A stretch of 64,000 nt of DNA from Auanema rhodensis (Eukaryota > Nematoda > Chromadorea > Rhabditida > Rhabditidae): assembly GCA_964057225.1 (NCBI GenBank), contig OZ059896.1, positions 868,001-932,000 of the forward strand. Reading direction: 5' to 3'. A program made the position numbers and the translations under genes. The notes beneath the pieces were generated by a model, which saw only the letters and a list, made by a program, of their open reading frames with translations, was not told the origin of the DNA and searched no databases. Positions 11,803-24,778 of this stretch are shown piece by piece; position 1 is the stretch's first letter, and each line of letters begins with the position of its first letter.

Positions 11803-11978
11803 ACCAATATCAATAAAAATTTGTTTTTAGACTAATATGGACATGGGGAATCTAATTTCGAAAACCGCATCTCTTTATCTTTCACGTGAAGCGAGTTACA
11901 TACCAAGTGCACATCACGTGTACATTTAATTAGCATAAATTAAAGTTCACGTAAATTTCAAAGTCGTGGTTACCATGA
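11803..11978 (+). repeat. Transition monomer between HOR domains A and B
   Basis: One TTTCG-type monomer, preceded by AAATTAAGGTTCACG, a change I saw nowhere else. It ends with AAGTCGTGGTT instead of AAGTCATGGTT. The next monomer (11979) repeats the ACTGAT/TCTTCATC type of 11627, so the boundary may be an exchange point between those two. Confidence 0.6.
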
Positions 11979-14900
11979 ACCAATATCAATAAAAATTTGT
12001 TTTTAGACTGATATGGACATGGGGAATCTAATTTTGAAAACCGCATCTCTTCATCTTTCACGTGAAGCGAGTTACATACCAAGTGCACATCACGTGTACA
12101 TTTAATTAGCATAAATTAAAGTTCACGTAAATTTCAAAGTCATGGTTACCATGAACCAATATCAATAAAAATTTGTTTTTAGACTAATATGGACATGGGG
12201 AATCTAATTTCGAAAACCGCATCTCTTTATCTTTCACGTGAAGCGAGTTACATACCAAGTGCACATCACGTGTACATTCAATTAGCATAAATTAAAGTTC
12301 ACGTAAATTTCAAAGTCATGGTTACCATGAACCAATATCAATAAAAATTTGTTTTTAGACTAATATGGACATGGGGAATCTAATTTCGAAAACCGCATCT
12401 CTTTATCTTTCACGTGAAGCGAGTTACATACCAAGTGCACATCACGTGTACATTTAATTAGCATAAATTAAAGTTCACGTAAATTTCAAAGTCATGGTTA
12501 CCATGAACCAATATCAATAAAAATTTGTTTTTAGACTAATATGGACATGGGGAATCTAATTTTGAAAACCGCATCTCTTTATCTTTCACGTGAAGCGAGT
12601 TACATACCAAGTGCACATCACGTGTACATTTAATTAGCATAAATTAAAGTTCACGTAAATTTCAAAGTCATGGTTACCATGCACCAATATCAATAAAAAT
12701 TTGTTTTTAGACTAATATGGACATGGGGAATCTAATTTTGAAAACCGCATCTCTTTATCTTTCACTTGAAGCGAGTTACATACCAAGTGCACATCACGTG
12801 TACATTTAATTAGCATAAATTAAAGTTCACGTAAATTTCAAAGTCATGGTTACCATGAACCAATATCAATAAAAATTTGTTTTTAGACTAATATGGACAT
12901 GGGGAATCTAATTTTGAAAACCGCATCTCTTTATCTTTCACGTGAAGCGAGTTACATACCAAGTGCACATCACGTGTACATTTAATTAGCATAAATTAAA
13001 GTTCACGTAAATTTCAAAGTCATGGTTACCATGAACCAATATCAATAAAAATTTGTTTTTAGACTAATATGGACATGGGGAATCTAATTTTAAAATCCGC
13101 ATCTCTTTATCTTTCACGTGAAGCGAGTTACATACCAAGTGCACATCACGTGTACATTTAATTAGCATAAATTAAAGTTCACGTAAATTTCAAAGTCATG
13201 GTTACCATGAACCAATATCAATAAAAATTTGTTTTTAGACTAATATGGACATGAAGAATCTAATTTTGAAAACCGCATCTCTTCATCTTTCACGTGAAGC
13301 GAGTTACATACCAAGTGCACATCACGTGTACATTTAATTAGCATAAATTGAAGTTCACGTAAATTTCAAAGTCATGGTTACCATGAACCAATATCAATAA
13401 AAATTTGTTTTTAGACTAATATGGACATGGGGAATCTAATTTTGAAAACCGCATCTCTTTATCTTTCACGTGAAGCGAGTTACATACCAAGTGCACATCA
13501 CGTGTACATTTAATTAGCATAAATTAAAGTTCACGTAAATTTCAAAGTCATGGTTACCATGCACCAATATCAATAAAAATTTGTTTTTAGACTAATATGG
13601 ACATGGGGAATCTAAATTCGAAAACCGCATCTCTTTCTCTTCCACGTGAAGCGAGTTACATACCAAGTGCACATCACGTGTACATTTAATTAGCATAAAT
13701 TAAAATTCACGTAAATTTCAAAGTCATGGTTACCATGAACCAATATCAATAAAAATTTGTTTTTAGACTAATATGGACATGGGAAATCTAATTTTGAAAA
13801 CCGCATCTCTTTATCTTTCACGTGAAGCGAGTTACATACCAAGTGCACATCACGTGTACATTTAATTAGCATAAATTAAAGTTCACGTAAATTTCAAAGT
13901 CATGGTTACCATGAACCAATATCAATAAAAATTTGTTTTTAGACTGATATGGACATGGGGAATCTAATTTTGAAAACCGCATCTCTTCATCTTTCACGTG
14001 AAGCGAGTTACATACCAAGTGCACATCACGTGTACATTTAATTAGCATAAATTAAAGTTCACGTAAATTTCAAAGTCATGGTTACCATGAACCAATATCA
14101 ATAAAAATTTGTTTTTAGACTAATATGGACATGGGGAATCTAATTTCGAAAACCGCATCTCTTTATCTTTCACGTGAAGCGAGTTACATACCAAGTGCAC
14201 ATCACGTGTACATTCAATTAGCATAAATTAAAGTTCACGTAAATTTCAAAGTCATGGTTACCATGAACCAATATCAATAAAAATTTGTTTTTAGACTAAT
14301 ATGGACATGGGGAATCTAATTTCGAAAACCGCATCTCTTTATCTTTCACGTGAAGCGAGTTACATACCAAGTGCACATCACGTGTACATTTAATTAGCAT
14401 AAATTAAAGTTCACGTAAATTTCAAAGTCATGGTTACCATGAACCAATATCAATAAAAATTTGTTTTTAGACTAATATGGACATGGGGAATCTAATTTTG
14501 AAAACCGCATCTCTTTATCTTTCACGTGAAGCGAGTTACATACCAAGTGCACATCACGTGTACATTTAATTAGCATAAATTAAAGTTCACGTAAATTTCA
14601 AAGTCATGGTTACCATGCACCAATATCAATAAAAATTTGTTTTTAGACTAATATGGACATGGGGAATCTAATTTTGAAAACCGCATCTCTTTATCTTTCA
14701 CTTGAAGCGAGTTACATACCAAGTGCACATCACGTGTACATTTAATTAGCATAAATTAAAGTTCACGTAAATTTCAAAGTCATGGTTACCATGAACCAAT
14801 ATCAATAAAAATTTGTTTTTAGACTAATATGGACATGGGGAATCTAATTTTGAAAACCGCATCTCTTTATCTTTCACGTGAAGCGAGTTACATACCAAGT

Positions 14901-15850
14901 GCACATCACGTGTACATTTAATTAGCATAAATTAAAGTTCACGTAAATTTCAAAGTCATGGTTACCATGAACCAATATCAATAAAAATTTGTTTTTAGAC
15001 TAATATGGACATGGGGAATCTAATTTTAAAAACCGCATCTCTTTATCTTTCACGTGAAGCGAGTTACATACCAAGTGCACATCACGTGTACATTTAATTA
15101 GCATAAATTAAAGTTCACGTAAATTTCAAAGTCATGGTTACCATGAACCAATATCAATAAAAATTTGTTTTTAGACTAATATGGACATGAAGAATCTAAT
15201 TTTGAAAACCGCATCTCTTCATCTTTCACGTGAAGCGAGTTACATACCAAGTGCACATCACGTGTACATTTAATTAGCATAAATTAAAGTTCACGTAAAT
15301 TTCAAAGTCATGGTTACCATGAACCAATATCAATAAAAATTTGTTTTTAGACTAATATGGACATGGGGAATCTAATTTTGAAAACCGCATCTCTTTATCT
15401 TTCACGTGAAGCGAGTTACATACCAAGTGCACATCACGTGTACATTTAATTAGCATAAATTAAAGTTCACGTAAATTTCAAAGTCATGGTTACCATGCAC
15501 CAATATCAATAAAAATTTGTTTTTAGACTAATATGGACATGGGGAATCTAATTTCGAAAACCGCATCTCTTTCTCTTTCACGTGAAGCGAGTTACATACC
15601 AAGTGCACATCACGTGTACATTTAAATAGCATAAATTAAAGTTCACGTAAATTTCAAAGTCATGGTTACCATGAACCAATATCAATAAAAATTTGTTTTT
15701 AGACTAATATGGACATGGGAAATCTAATTTTGAAAACCGCATCTCTTTATCTTTCACGTGAAGCGAGTTACATACCAAGTGCACATCACGTGTACATTTA
15801 ATTAGCATAAATTAAAGTTCACGTAAATTTCAAAGTCATGGTTACCATGA
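11979..15850 (+). repeat. HOR domain B: 11-monomer unit in two copies (2 x 1936 bp)
   Basis: Copies are 11979-13914 and 13915-15850. Markers recur at exactly 1936 bp: ACATTCAATT (12275 and 14211), TTCACTTGAA (12761 and 14697), CTCTTTCTCT (13631 and 15567), the ACTGAT/TCTTCATC monomer (11979 and 13915) and a GAAG/TCTTCATC monomer (13211 and 15147). Copies differ at scattered bases: TTAAAATCC versus TTAAAAACC (13035 versus 14971), CTAAATTCG versus CTAATTTCG, and CTTCCACG versus CTTTCACG. These differences mean the duplication is not an exact assembly echo. Confidence 0.9.
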
Positions 15851-17610
15851 ACCAATATCAATAAAAATTTGTTTTTAGACTAATATGGACATGGGGAATC
15901 TAATTTCGGAAACCGCATCTCTTTATCTTTTACGTGAAGCGAGTTACATACCAAATGCACATCACGTGTACATTTAATTAGCATAAATTAAAGTTCACGT
16001 AAATTTCAAAGTCATGGTTACCATGAACCAATATCAATAAAAATTTGTTTTTAGACTAATATGGACATGGGGAATCTAATTTCGAAAACCGCATCTCTTT
16101 ATCTTTCACGTGAAGCGAGTTACATACCAAGTGCACATCACGTGTACATTTAATTAGCATAAATTAAAGTTCACGTAAATTTCAAAGTCATGGTTACCAT
16201 GAACCAATATCAATAAAAATTTGTTTTTAGACTAATATGGACATGGGGAATCTAATTTTGAAAACCGCATCTCTTTATCTTTCACGTGAAGCGAGTTACA
16301 TACCAAGTGCACATCACGTGTACATTTAATTAGCATAAATTAAAGTTCACGTAAATTTCAAAGTCATGGTTACCATGCACCAATATCAATAAAAATTTGT
16401 TTTTAGACTAATATGGACATGGGGAATCTAATTTTGAAAACCGCATCTCTTTATCTTTCACGTGAAGCGAGTTACATACCAAGTGCACATCACGTGTACA
16501 TTTAATTAGCATAAATTAAAGTTCACGTGAATTTCAAAGTCATGGTTACCATGAACCAATATCAATGAAAATTTGTTTTTAGACTAATATGAACATGGGG
16601 AATCTAATTTTGAAAACCGCATCTCTTTATCTTTCATGTGAAGCGAGTTACATACCAAGTGCACATCACGTGTACATTTAATTAGCATAAATTAAAGTTC
16701 ACGTGAATTTCAAAGTCATGGTTACCATGCACCAATATCAATAAAAATTTGTTTTTAGACTAATATGGACATGGGGAATCTAATTTTAAAAACCGCATCT
16801 CTTTATCTTTCACGTGAAGCGAGTTACATACCAAGTGCACATCACGTGTACATTTAATTAGCATAAATTAAAGTTCACGTAAATTTCAAAGTCATGGTTA
16901 CCATGAACCAATATCAATAAAAATTTGTTTTTAGACTAATATGGACATGGGGAATCTAATTTTGAAAACCGCATCTCTTTATCTTTCACGTGAAGCGAGT
17001 TACATACCAAGTGCACATCACGTGTACATTTAATTAGCATAAATTAAAGTTCACGTAAATTTCAAAGTCATGGTTACCATGCACCAATATCAATAAAAAT
17101 TTGTTTTTAGACTAATATGGACATGGGGAATCTAATTTTGAAAACCGCATCTCTTTATCTTTCACGTGAAGCGAGTTACATACCAAGTGCACATCACGTG
17201 TACATTTAATTAGCATAAATTAAAGTTCACGTGAATTTCAAAGTCATGGTTACCATGAACCAATATCAATGAAAATTTGTTTTAAGACTAATATGAACAT
17301 GGGGAATCTAATTTTGAAAACCGCATCTCTTTATCTTTCATGTGAAGCGAGTTACATACCAAGTGCACATCACGTGTACATTTAATTAGCATAAATTAAA
17401 GTTCACGTAAATTTCAAAGTCATGGTTACCATGAACCAATATCAATAAAAATTTGTTTTTAGACTAGTATGGACATGGGGAATCTAATTTTAAAAACCGC
17501 ATCTCTTTATCTTTCACGTGAAGCGAGTTACATACCAAGTGCACATCACGTGTACATTTAATTAGCATAAATTAAAGTTCACGTAAATTTCAAAGTCATG
17601 GTTACCATGA
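15851..17610 (+). repeat. Mixed satellite stretch leading into domain C
   Basis: Ten 176-bp monomers. The first (15851) has TTTCGGAAACC, TTTTACGTG and CCAAATGCAC. Later monomers introduce the linked set CACGTGAATTTC, CAATGAAAATTTG, ATATGAACATGG and TTCATGTGAAG (16379-16730 and 17083-17434), giving an imperfect 704-bp four-monomer periodicity. No gene or foreign sequence is seen. Confidence 0.8.
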
Positions 17611-19698
17611 ACCAATATCAATAAAAATTTGTTTTTAGACTAATATGGACATGAAGAATCTAATTTTGAAAACCGCATCTTTCACGTGAAGCGAGTTACA
17701 TACCAAATGCACATCACGTGTACATTTAATTAGCATAAATTAAAGTTCACGTAAATTTCAAAGTCATGGTTACCATGAACCAATATCAATAAAAATTTGT
17801 TTTTAGAATAATATGGACATGGGAAATCTAATTTTGAAAACCGCATCTCTTTATCTTTCACGTGAAGCGAGTTACATACCAAGTGCACATCACGTGTACA
17901 TTTAATTAGCATAAATTAAAGTTCACGTAAATTTCAAAGTCATGGTTACCATGAACCAATATCAATAAAAATTTGTTTTTAGACTAATATGGACATGGGG
18001 AATCTAATTTTGAAAACCGCATCTCTTTATCTTTCACGTGAAGCGAGTTACATACCAAGTGCACATCACGTGTACATTTAATTAGCATAAATTAAAGTTC
18101 ACGTAAATTTCAAAGTCATGGTTACCATGCACCAATATCAATAAAAATTTGTTTTTAGACTAATATGGACATGGGGAATCTAATTTTGAAAACCGCATCT
18201 CTTTATCTTTCACGTGAAGCGAGTTACATACCAAGTGCACATCACGTGTACATTTAATTAGCATAAATTAAAGTTCACGTAAATTTCAAAGTCATGGTTA
18301 CCATGAACCAATATCAATAAAAATTTGTTTTTAGACTAATATGGACATGAAGAATCTAATTTTGAAAACCGCATCTTTCACGTGAAGCGAGTTACATACC
18401 AAATGCACATCACGTGTACATTTAATTAGCATAAATTAAAGTTCACGTAAATTTCAAAGTCATGGTTACCATGAACCAATATCAATAAAAATTTGTTTTT
18501 AGAATAATATGGACATGGGAAATCTAATTTTGAAAACCGCATCTCTTTATCTTTCACGTGAAGCGAGTTACATACCAAGTGCACATCACGTGTACATTTA
18601 ATTAGCATAAATTAAAGTTCACGTAAATTTCAAAGTCATGGTTACCATGAACCAATATCAATAAAAATTTGTTTTTAGACTAATATGGACATGGGGAATC
18701 TAATTTTGAAAACCGCATCTCTTTATCTTTCACGTGAAGCGAGTTACATACCAAGTGCACATCACGTGTACATTTAATTAGCATAAATTAAAGTTCACGT
18801 AAATTTCAAAGTCATGGTTACCATGCACCAATATCAATAAAAATTTGTTTTTAGACTAATATGGACATGGGGAATCTAATTTTGAAAACCGCATCTCTTT
18901 ATCTTTCACGTGAAGCGAGTTACATACCAAGTGCACATCACGTGTACATTTAATTAGCATAAATTAAAGTTCACGTAAATTTCAAAGTCATGGTTACCAT
19001 GAACCAATATCAATAAAAATTTGTTTTTAGACTAATATGGACATGAAGAATCTAATTTTGAAAACCGCATCTTTCACGTGAAGCGAGTTACATACCAAAT
19101 GCACATCACGTGTACATTTAATTAGCATAAATTAAAGTTCACGTAAATTTCAAAGTCATGGTTACCATGAACCAATATCAATAAAAATTTGTTTTTAGAA
19201 TAATATGGACATGGGAAATCTAATTTTGAAAACCGCATCTCTTTATCTTTCACGTGAAGCGAGTTACATACCAAGTGCACATCACGTGTACATTTAATTA
19301 GCATAAATTAAAGTTCACGTAAATTTCAAAGTCATGGTTACCATGAACCAATATCAATAAAAATTTGTTTTTAGACTAATATGGACATGGGGAATCTAAT
19401 TTTGAAAACCGCATCTCTTTATCTTTCACGTGAAGCGAGTTACATACCAAGTGCACATCACGTGTACATTTAATTAGCATAAATTAAAGTTCACGTAAAT
19501 TTCAAAGTCATGGTTACCATGCACCAATATCAATAAAAATTTGTTTTTAGACTAATATGGACATGGGGAATCTAATTTTGAAAACCGCATCTCTTTATCT
19601 TTCACGTGAAGCGAGTTACATACCAAGTGCACATCACGTGTACATTTAATTAGCATAAATTAAAGTTCACGTGAATTTCAAAGTCATGGTTACCATGA
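17611..19698 (+). repeat. 4-mer HOR, three tandem copies (3 x 696 bp)
   Basis: Copies at 17611, 18307 and 19003, each in the order 168-bp monomer, AGAATAAT/GGGAAATC monomer, plain monomer ending GCACC, plain monomer. The first two end before GAACC and the landmark monomer; the third runs on into a 6-mer version. All three landmark monomers carry CCAAATGCAC, a change lost in later landmarks (CCAAGTGCAC from 20051), so these copies are close relatives. Confidence 0.9.
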
Positions 19699-21098
19699 AC
19701 CAATATCAATGAAAATTTGTTTTTAGACTACTATGAACATGGGGAATCTAATTTTGAAAACCGCATCTCTTTATCTTTCATGTGAAGCGAGTTACATACC
19801 AAGTGCACATCACGTGTACATTTAATTAGCATAAATTAAAGTTCACGTAAATTTCAAAGTCATGGTTACCATGAACCAATATCAATAAAAATTTGTTTTT
19901 AGACTAATATGGACATGGGGAATCTAATTTTAAAAACCGCATCTCTTTATCTTTCACGTGAAGCGAGTTACATACCAAGTGCACATCACGTGTACATTTA
20001 ATTAGCATAAATTAAAGTTCACGTAAATTTCAAAGTCATGGTTACCATGAACCAATATCAATAAAAATTTGTTTTTAGACTAATATGGACATGAAGAATC
20101 TAATTTTGAAAACCGCATCTTTCACGTGAAGCGAGTTACATACCAAGTGCACATCACGTGTACATTTAATTAGCATAAATTAAAGTTCACGTAAATTTCA
20201 AAGTCATGGTTACCATGAACCAATATCAATAAAAATTTGTTTTTAGAATAATATGGACATGGGAAATCTAATTTTGAAAACCGCATCTCTTTATCTTTCA
20301 CGTGAAGCGAGTTACATACCAAGTGCACATCACGTGTACATTTAATTAGCATAAATTAAAGTTCACGTAAATTTCAAAGTCATGGTTACCATGAACCAAT
20401 ATCAATAAAAATTTGTTTTTAGACTAATATGGACATGGGGAATCTAATTTTGAAAACCGCATCTCTTTATCTTTCACGTGAAGCGAGTTACATACCAAGT
20501 GCACATCACGTGTACATTTAATTAGCATAAATTAAAGTTCACGTAAATTTCAAAGTCATGGTTACCATGCACCAATATCAATAAAAATTTGTTTTTAGAC
20601 TAATATGGACATGGGGAATCTAATTTTGAAAACCGCATCTCTTTATCTTTCACGTGAAGCGAGTTACATACCAAGTGCACATCACGTGTACATTTAATTA
20701 GCATAAATTAAAGTTCACGTGAATTTCAAAGTCATGGTTACCATGAACCAATATCAATGAAAATTTGTTTTTAGACTAATATGAACATGGGGAATCTAAT
20801 TTTGAAAACCGCATCTCTTTATCTTTCATGTGAAGCGAGTTACATACCAAGTGCACATCACGTGTACATTTAATTAGCATAAATTAAAGTTCACGTAAAT
20901 TTCAAAGTCATGGTTACCATGAACCAATATCAATAAAAATTTGTTTTTAGACTAATATGGACATGGGGAATCTAATTTTAAAAACCGCATCTCTTTATCT
21001 TTCACGTGAAGCGAGTTACATACCAAGTGCACATCACGTGTACATTTAATTAGCATAAATTAAAGTTCACGTAAATTTCAAAGTCATGGTTACCATGA
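19003..21098 (+). repeat. 6-mer HOR, two tandem copies (2 x 1048 bp)
   Basis: 19003-20050 and 20051-21098. The order is the 4-mer unit followed by a CAATGAAAATTTG/ATGAACATGG/TTCATGTGAAG monomer (19699, 20747) and a TTTTAAAAACC monomer (19875, 20923). The fourth monomer ends with CACGTGAATTTC in both. Copy 1 has ACTACTATG where copy 2 has ACTAATATG. The 4-mer and 6-mer share their first four monomers, so one probably arose from the other by gain or loss of this pair. Confidence 0.88.
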
Positions 21099-22674
21099 AC
21101 CAATATCAATAAAAATTTGTTTTTAGACTAATATGGACATGAAGAATCTAATTTTGAAAACCGCATCTTTCACGTGAAGCGAGTTACATACCAAGTGCAC
21201 ATCACGTGTACATTTAATTAGCATAAATTAAAGTTCACGTAAATTTCAAAGTCATGGTTACCATGAACCAATATCAATAAAAATTTGTTTTTAGAATAAT
21301 ATGGACATGGGAAATCTAATTTTGAAAACCGCATCTCTTTATCTTTCACGTGAAGCGAGTTACATACCAAGTGCACATCACGTGTACATTTAATTAGCAT
21401 AAATTAAAGTTCACGTAAATTTCAAAGTCATGGTTACCATGAACCAATATCAATAAAAATTTGTTTTTAGACTAATATGGACATGGGGAATCTAATTTTG
21501 AAAACCGCATCTCTTTATCTTTCACGTGAAGCGAGTTACATACCAAGTGCACATCACGTGTACATTTAATTAGCATAAATTAAAGTTCACGTAAATTTCA
21601 AAGTCATGGTTACCATGCACCAATATCAATAAAAATTTGTTTTTAGACTAATATGGACATGGGGAATCTAATTTTAAAAACCGCATCTCTTCATCTTTCA
21701 CGTGAAGCGAGTTACATACCAAGTGCACATCAAGTGTACATTTAATTAGCATAAATTAAAGTTCACGTAAATTTCAAAGTCATGGTTACCATGAACCAAT
21801 ATCAATAAAAATTTGTTTTTAGACTAATATGGACATGGGGAATCTAATTTTGAAAACCGCATCTCTTTATCTTTCACGTGAAGCGAGTTACATACCAAGT
21901 GCACATCACGTGTACATTTAATTAGCATAAATTAAAGTTCACGTAAATTTCAAAGTCATGGTTACCATGCACCAATATCAATAAAAATTTGTTTTTAGAC
22001 TAATATGGACATGGGGAATCTAATTTTGAAAACCGCATCTCTTTATCTTTCACGTGAAGCGAGTTACATACCAAGTGCACATCACGTGTACATTTAATTA
22101 GCATAAATTAAAATTCACGTGAATTTCAAAGTCATGGTTACCATGCACCAATATCAATAAAAATTTGTTTTTAGACTAATATGGACATGGGGAATCTAAT
22201 TTTGAAAACCGCATCTCTTTATCTTTCACGTGAAGCGAGTTACATACCAAGTGCACATCACGTGTACATTTAATTAGCATAAATTAAAATTCACGTGAAT
22301 TTCAAAGTCATGGTTACCATGAACCAATATCAATGAAAATTTGTTTTTAGACTAATATGAACATGGGGAATCTAATTTTGAAAACCGCATCTCTTTATCT
22401 TTCATGTGAAGCGAGTTACATACCAAGTGCACATCACGTGTACATTTAATTAGCATAAATTAAAGTTCACTTAAATTTCAAAGTCATGGTTACCATGAAC
22501 CAATATCAATAAAAATTTGTTTTTAGACTAATATGGACATGGGGAATCTAATTTTAAAAACCGCATCTCTTTATCTTTCACGTGAAGCGAGTTACATACC
22601 AAGTGCACATCACGTGTACATTTAATTAGCATAAATTAAAGTTCACGTAAATTTCAAAGTCATGGTTACCATGA
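21099..22674 (+). repeat. 9-mer module C9a (1576 bp)
   Basis: 168-bp monomer, AGAATAAT monomer (21267), plain (21443), TTTTAAAAACC with TCTTCATC and ATCAAGTGTAC (21619), plain (21795), AAAATTCACGTGAAT (21971, 22147), CAATGAAAATTTG (22323), TTTTAAAAACC (22499). The order parallels 9-mers at 24779, 28811 and 33187, but it lacks their AAAACTGC and GGAGATGG markers, so it is the most distinct of the four. Confidence 0.8.
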
Positions 22675-24778
22675 ACCAATATCAATAAAAATTTGTTTTT
22701 AGACTAATATGGACATGAAGAATCTAATTTTGAAAACCGCATCTTTCACGTGAAGCGAGTTACATACCAAGTGCACATCACGTGTACATTTAATTAGCAT
22801 AAATTAAAGTTCACGTAAATTTCAAAGTCATGGTTACCATGAACCAATATCAATAAAAATTTGTTTTTAGAATAATATGGACATGGGAAATCTAATTTTG
22901 AAAACCGCATCTCTTTATCTTTCACGTGAAGCGAGTTACATACCAAGTGCACATCACGTGTACATTTAATTAGCATAAATTAAAGTTCACGTAAATTTCA
23001 AAGTCATGGTTACCATGAACCAATATCAATAAAAATTTGTTTTTAGACTAATATGGACATGGGGAATCTAATTTTGAAAACCGCATCTCTTTATCTTTCA
23101 CGTGAAGCGAGTTACATACCAAGTGCACATCACGTGTACATTTAATTAGCATAAATTAAAGTTCACGTAAATTTCAAAGTCATGGTTACCATGAACCAAT
23201 ATCAATAAAAATTTGTTTTTAGACTAATATGGACATGGGGAATCTAATTTCGAAAACCGCATCTCTTTATCTTTCACGTGAAGCGAGTTACATACCAAGT
23301 GCACATCACGTGTACATTTAATTAGCATAAATTAAAGTTCACGTAAATTTCAAAGTCATGGTTACCATGAACCAATATCAATAAAAATTTGTTTTTAAAC
23401 TAATATGGACATGGGGAATCTAATTTCGAAAACCGCATCTCTTTATCTTTCACGTGAAGCGAGTTACATACCAAGTGCACATCACGTGTACATTTAATTA
23501 GCATAAATTAAAGTTCACGTAAATTTCAAAGTCATGGTTACCATGAACCAATATCAATAAAAATTTGTTTTTAGACTAATATGGACATGGGGAATCTAAT
23601 TTCGAAAACCGCATCTCTTTATCTTTCACGTGAAGCGAGTTACATACCAAGTGCACATCACGTGTACATTTAATTAGCATAAATTAAAGTTCACGTAAAT
23701 TTCAAAGTCATGGTTACCATGAACCAATATCAATAAAAATTTGTTTTTAGACTAATATGGACATGGGGAATCTAATTTTGAAAACCGCATCTCTTTATCT
23801 TTCACGTGAAGCGAGTTACATACCAAGTGCACATCACGTGTACATTTAATTAGCATAAATTAAAGTTCACGTAAATTTCAAAGTCATGGTTACCATGAAC
23901 CAATATCAATAAAAATTTGTTTTTAGACTAATATGGACATGGGGAATCTAATTTCGAAAGCCGCATCTCTTTATCTTTCACGTGAAGCGAGTTACATACC
24001 AAGTGCACATCACGTGTACATTTAATTAGCATAAATTAAAGTTCACGTAAATTTCAAAGTCATGGTTACCATGAACCAATATCAATAAAAATTTGTTTTT
24101 AAACTAATATGGACATGGGAAATCTAATTTCGAAAACCGCATCTCTTTATCTTTCACGTGAAGCGAGTTACATACCAAGTGCACATCACGTGTACATTTA
24201 ATTAGCATAAATTAAAGTTCACGTAAATTTCAAAGTCATGGTTACCATGAACCAATATCAATAAAAATTTGTTTTTAAACTAATATGGACATGGGGAATC
24301 TAATTTCGAAAACCGCATCTCTTTATCTTTCACGTGAAGCGAGTTACATACCAAGTGCACATCACGTGTACATTTAATTAGCATAAATTAAAGTTCACGT
24401 AAATTTCAAAGTCATGGTTACCATGAACCAATATCAATAAAAATTTGTTTTTAGACTAATATGGACATGGGGAATCTAATTTCGAAAACCGCATCTCTTT
24501 ATCTTTCACGTGAAGCGAGTTACATACCAAGTGCACATCACGTGTACATTTAATTAGCATAAATTAAAGTTCACGTAAATTTCAATGTCATGGTTACCAT
24601 GAACCAATATCAATAAAAATTTGTTTTTAGACTAATATGGACATGGGGAATCTAATTTTAAAAACCGCATCTCTTTATCTTTCACGTGAAGCGAGTTACA
24701 TACCAAGTGCACATCACGTGTACATTTAATTAGCATAAATTAAAGTTCACGTAAATTTCAAAGTCATGGTTACCATGA
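22675..24778 (+). repeat. 12-mer module C12a (2104 bp)
   Basis: 168-bp monomer, AGAATAAT monomer (22843), plain (23019), then a run of mostly TTTCG monomers (23195, 23371, 23547, 23899, 24075, 24251, 24427). Three of these have TTTTTAAACTAAT (23371, 24075, 24251) and one TTTCGAAAGCC (23899). Monomer 24427 ends with CAATGTCATGG, and the module closes with TTTTAAAAACC (24603). TTTCG adds a sixth CpG, so this stretch is relatively CpG-rich. Confidence 0.8.

Larger units (their letters stand above)
1..11978 (+). repeat. HOR domain A: 13-monomer family (about 2290 bp)
   Basis: A monomer with AAAAAATTGTTTTCAG, TTTCAAAAACC and TTTAAGTAGC begins each unit, at 353, 2643, 4227, 6517 and 10041. Spacings are 2290, 1584, 2290 and 3524 bp (13, 9, 13 and 20 monomers). 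Positions 1-352 match the last two monomers of a unit (2291-2642), so the array extends left of the window. The domain is also marked by ACTGAT and AGAATAAT monomers and by the 178-bp monomer, none of which is usual elsewhere except for the AGAATAAT type in domain C. The fifth unit, from 10041, follows the family to about 11802 and then merges into domain B variants. Confidence 0.88.
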
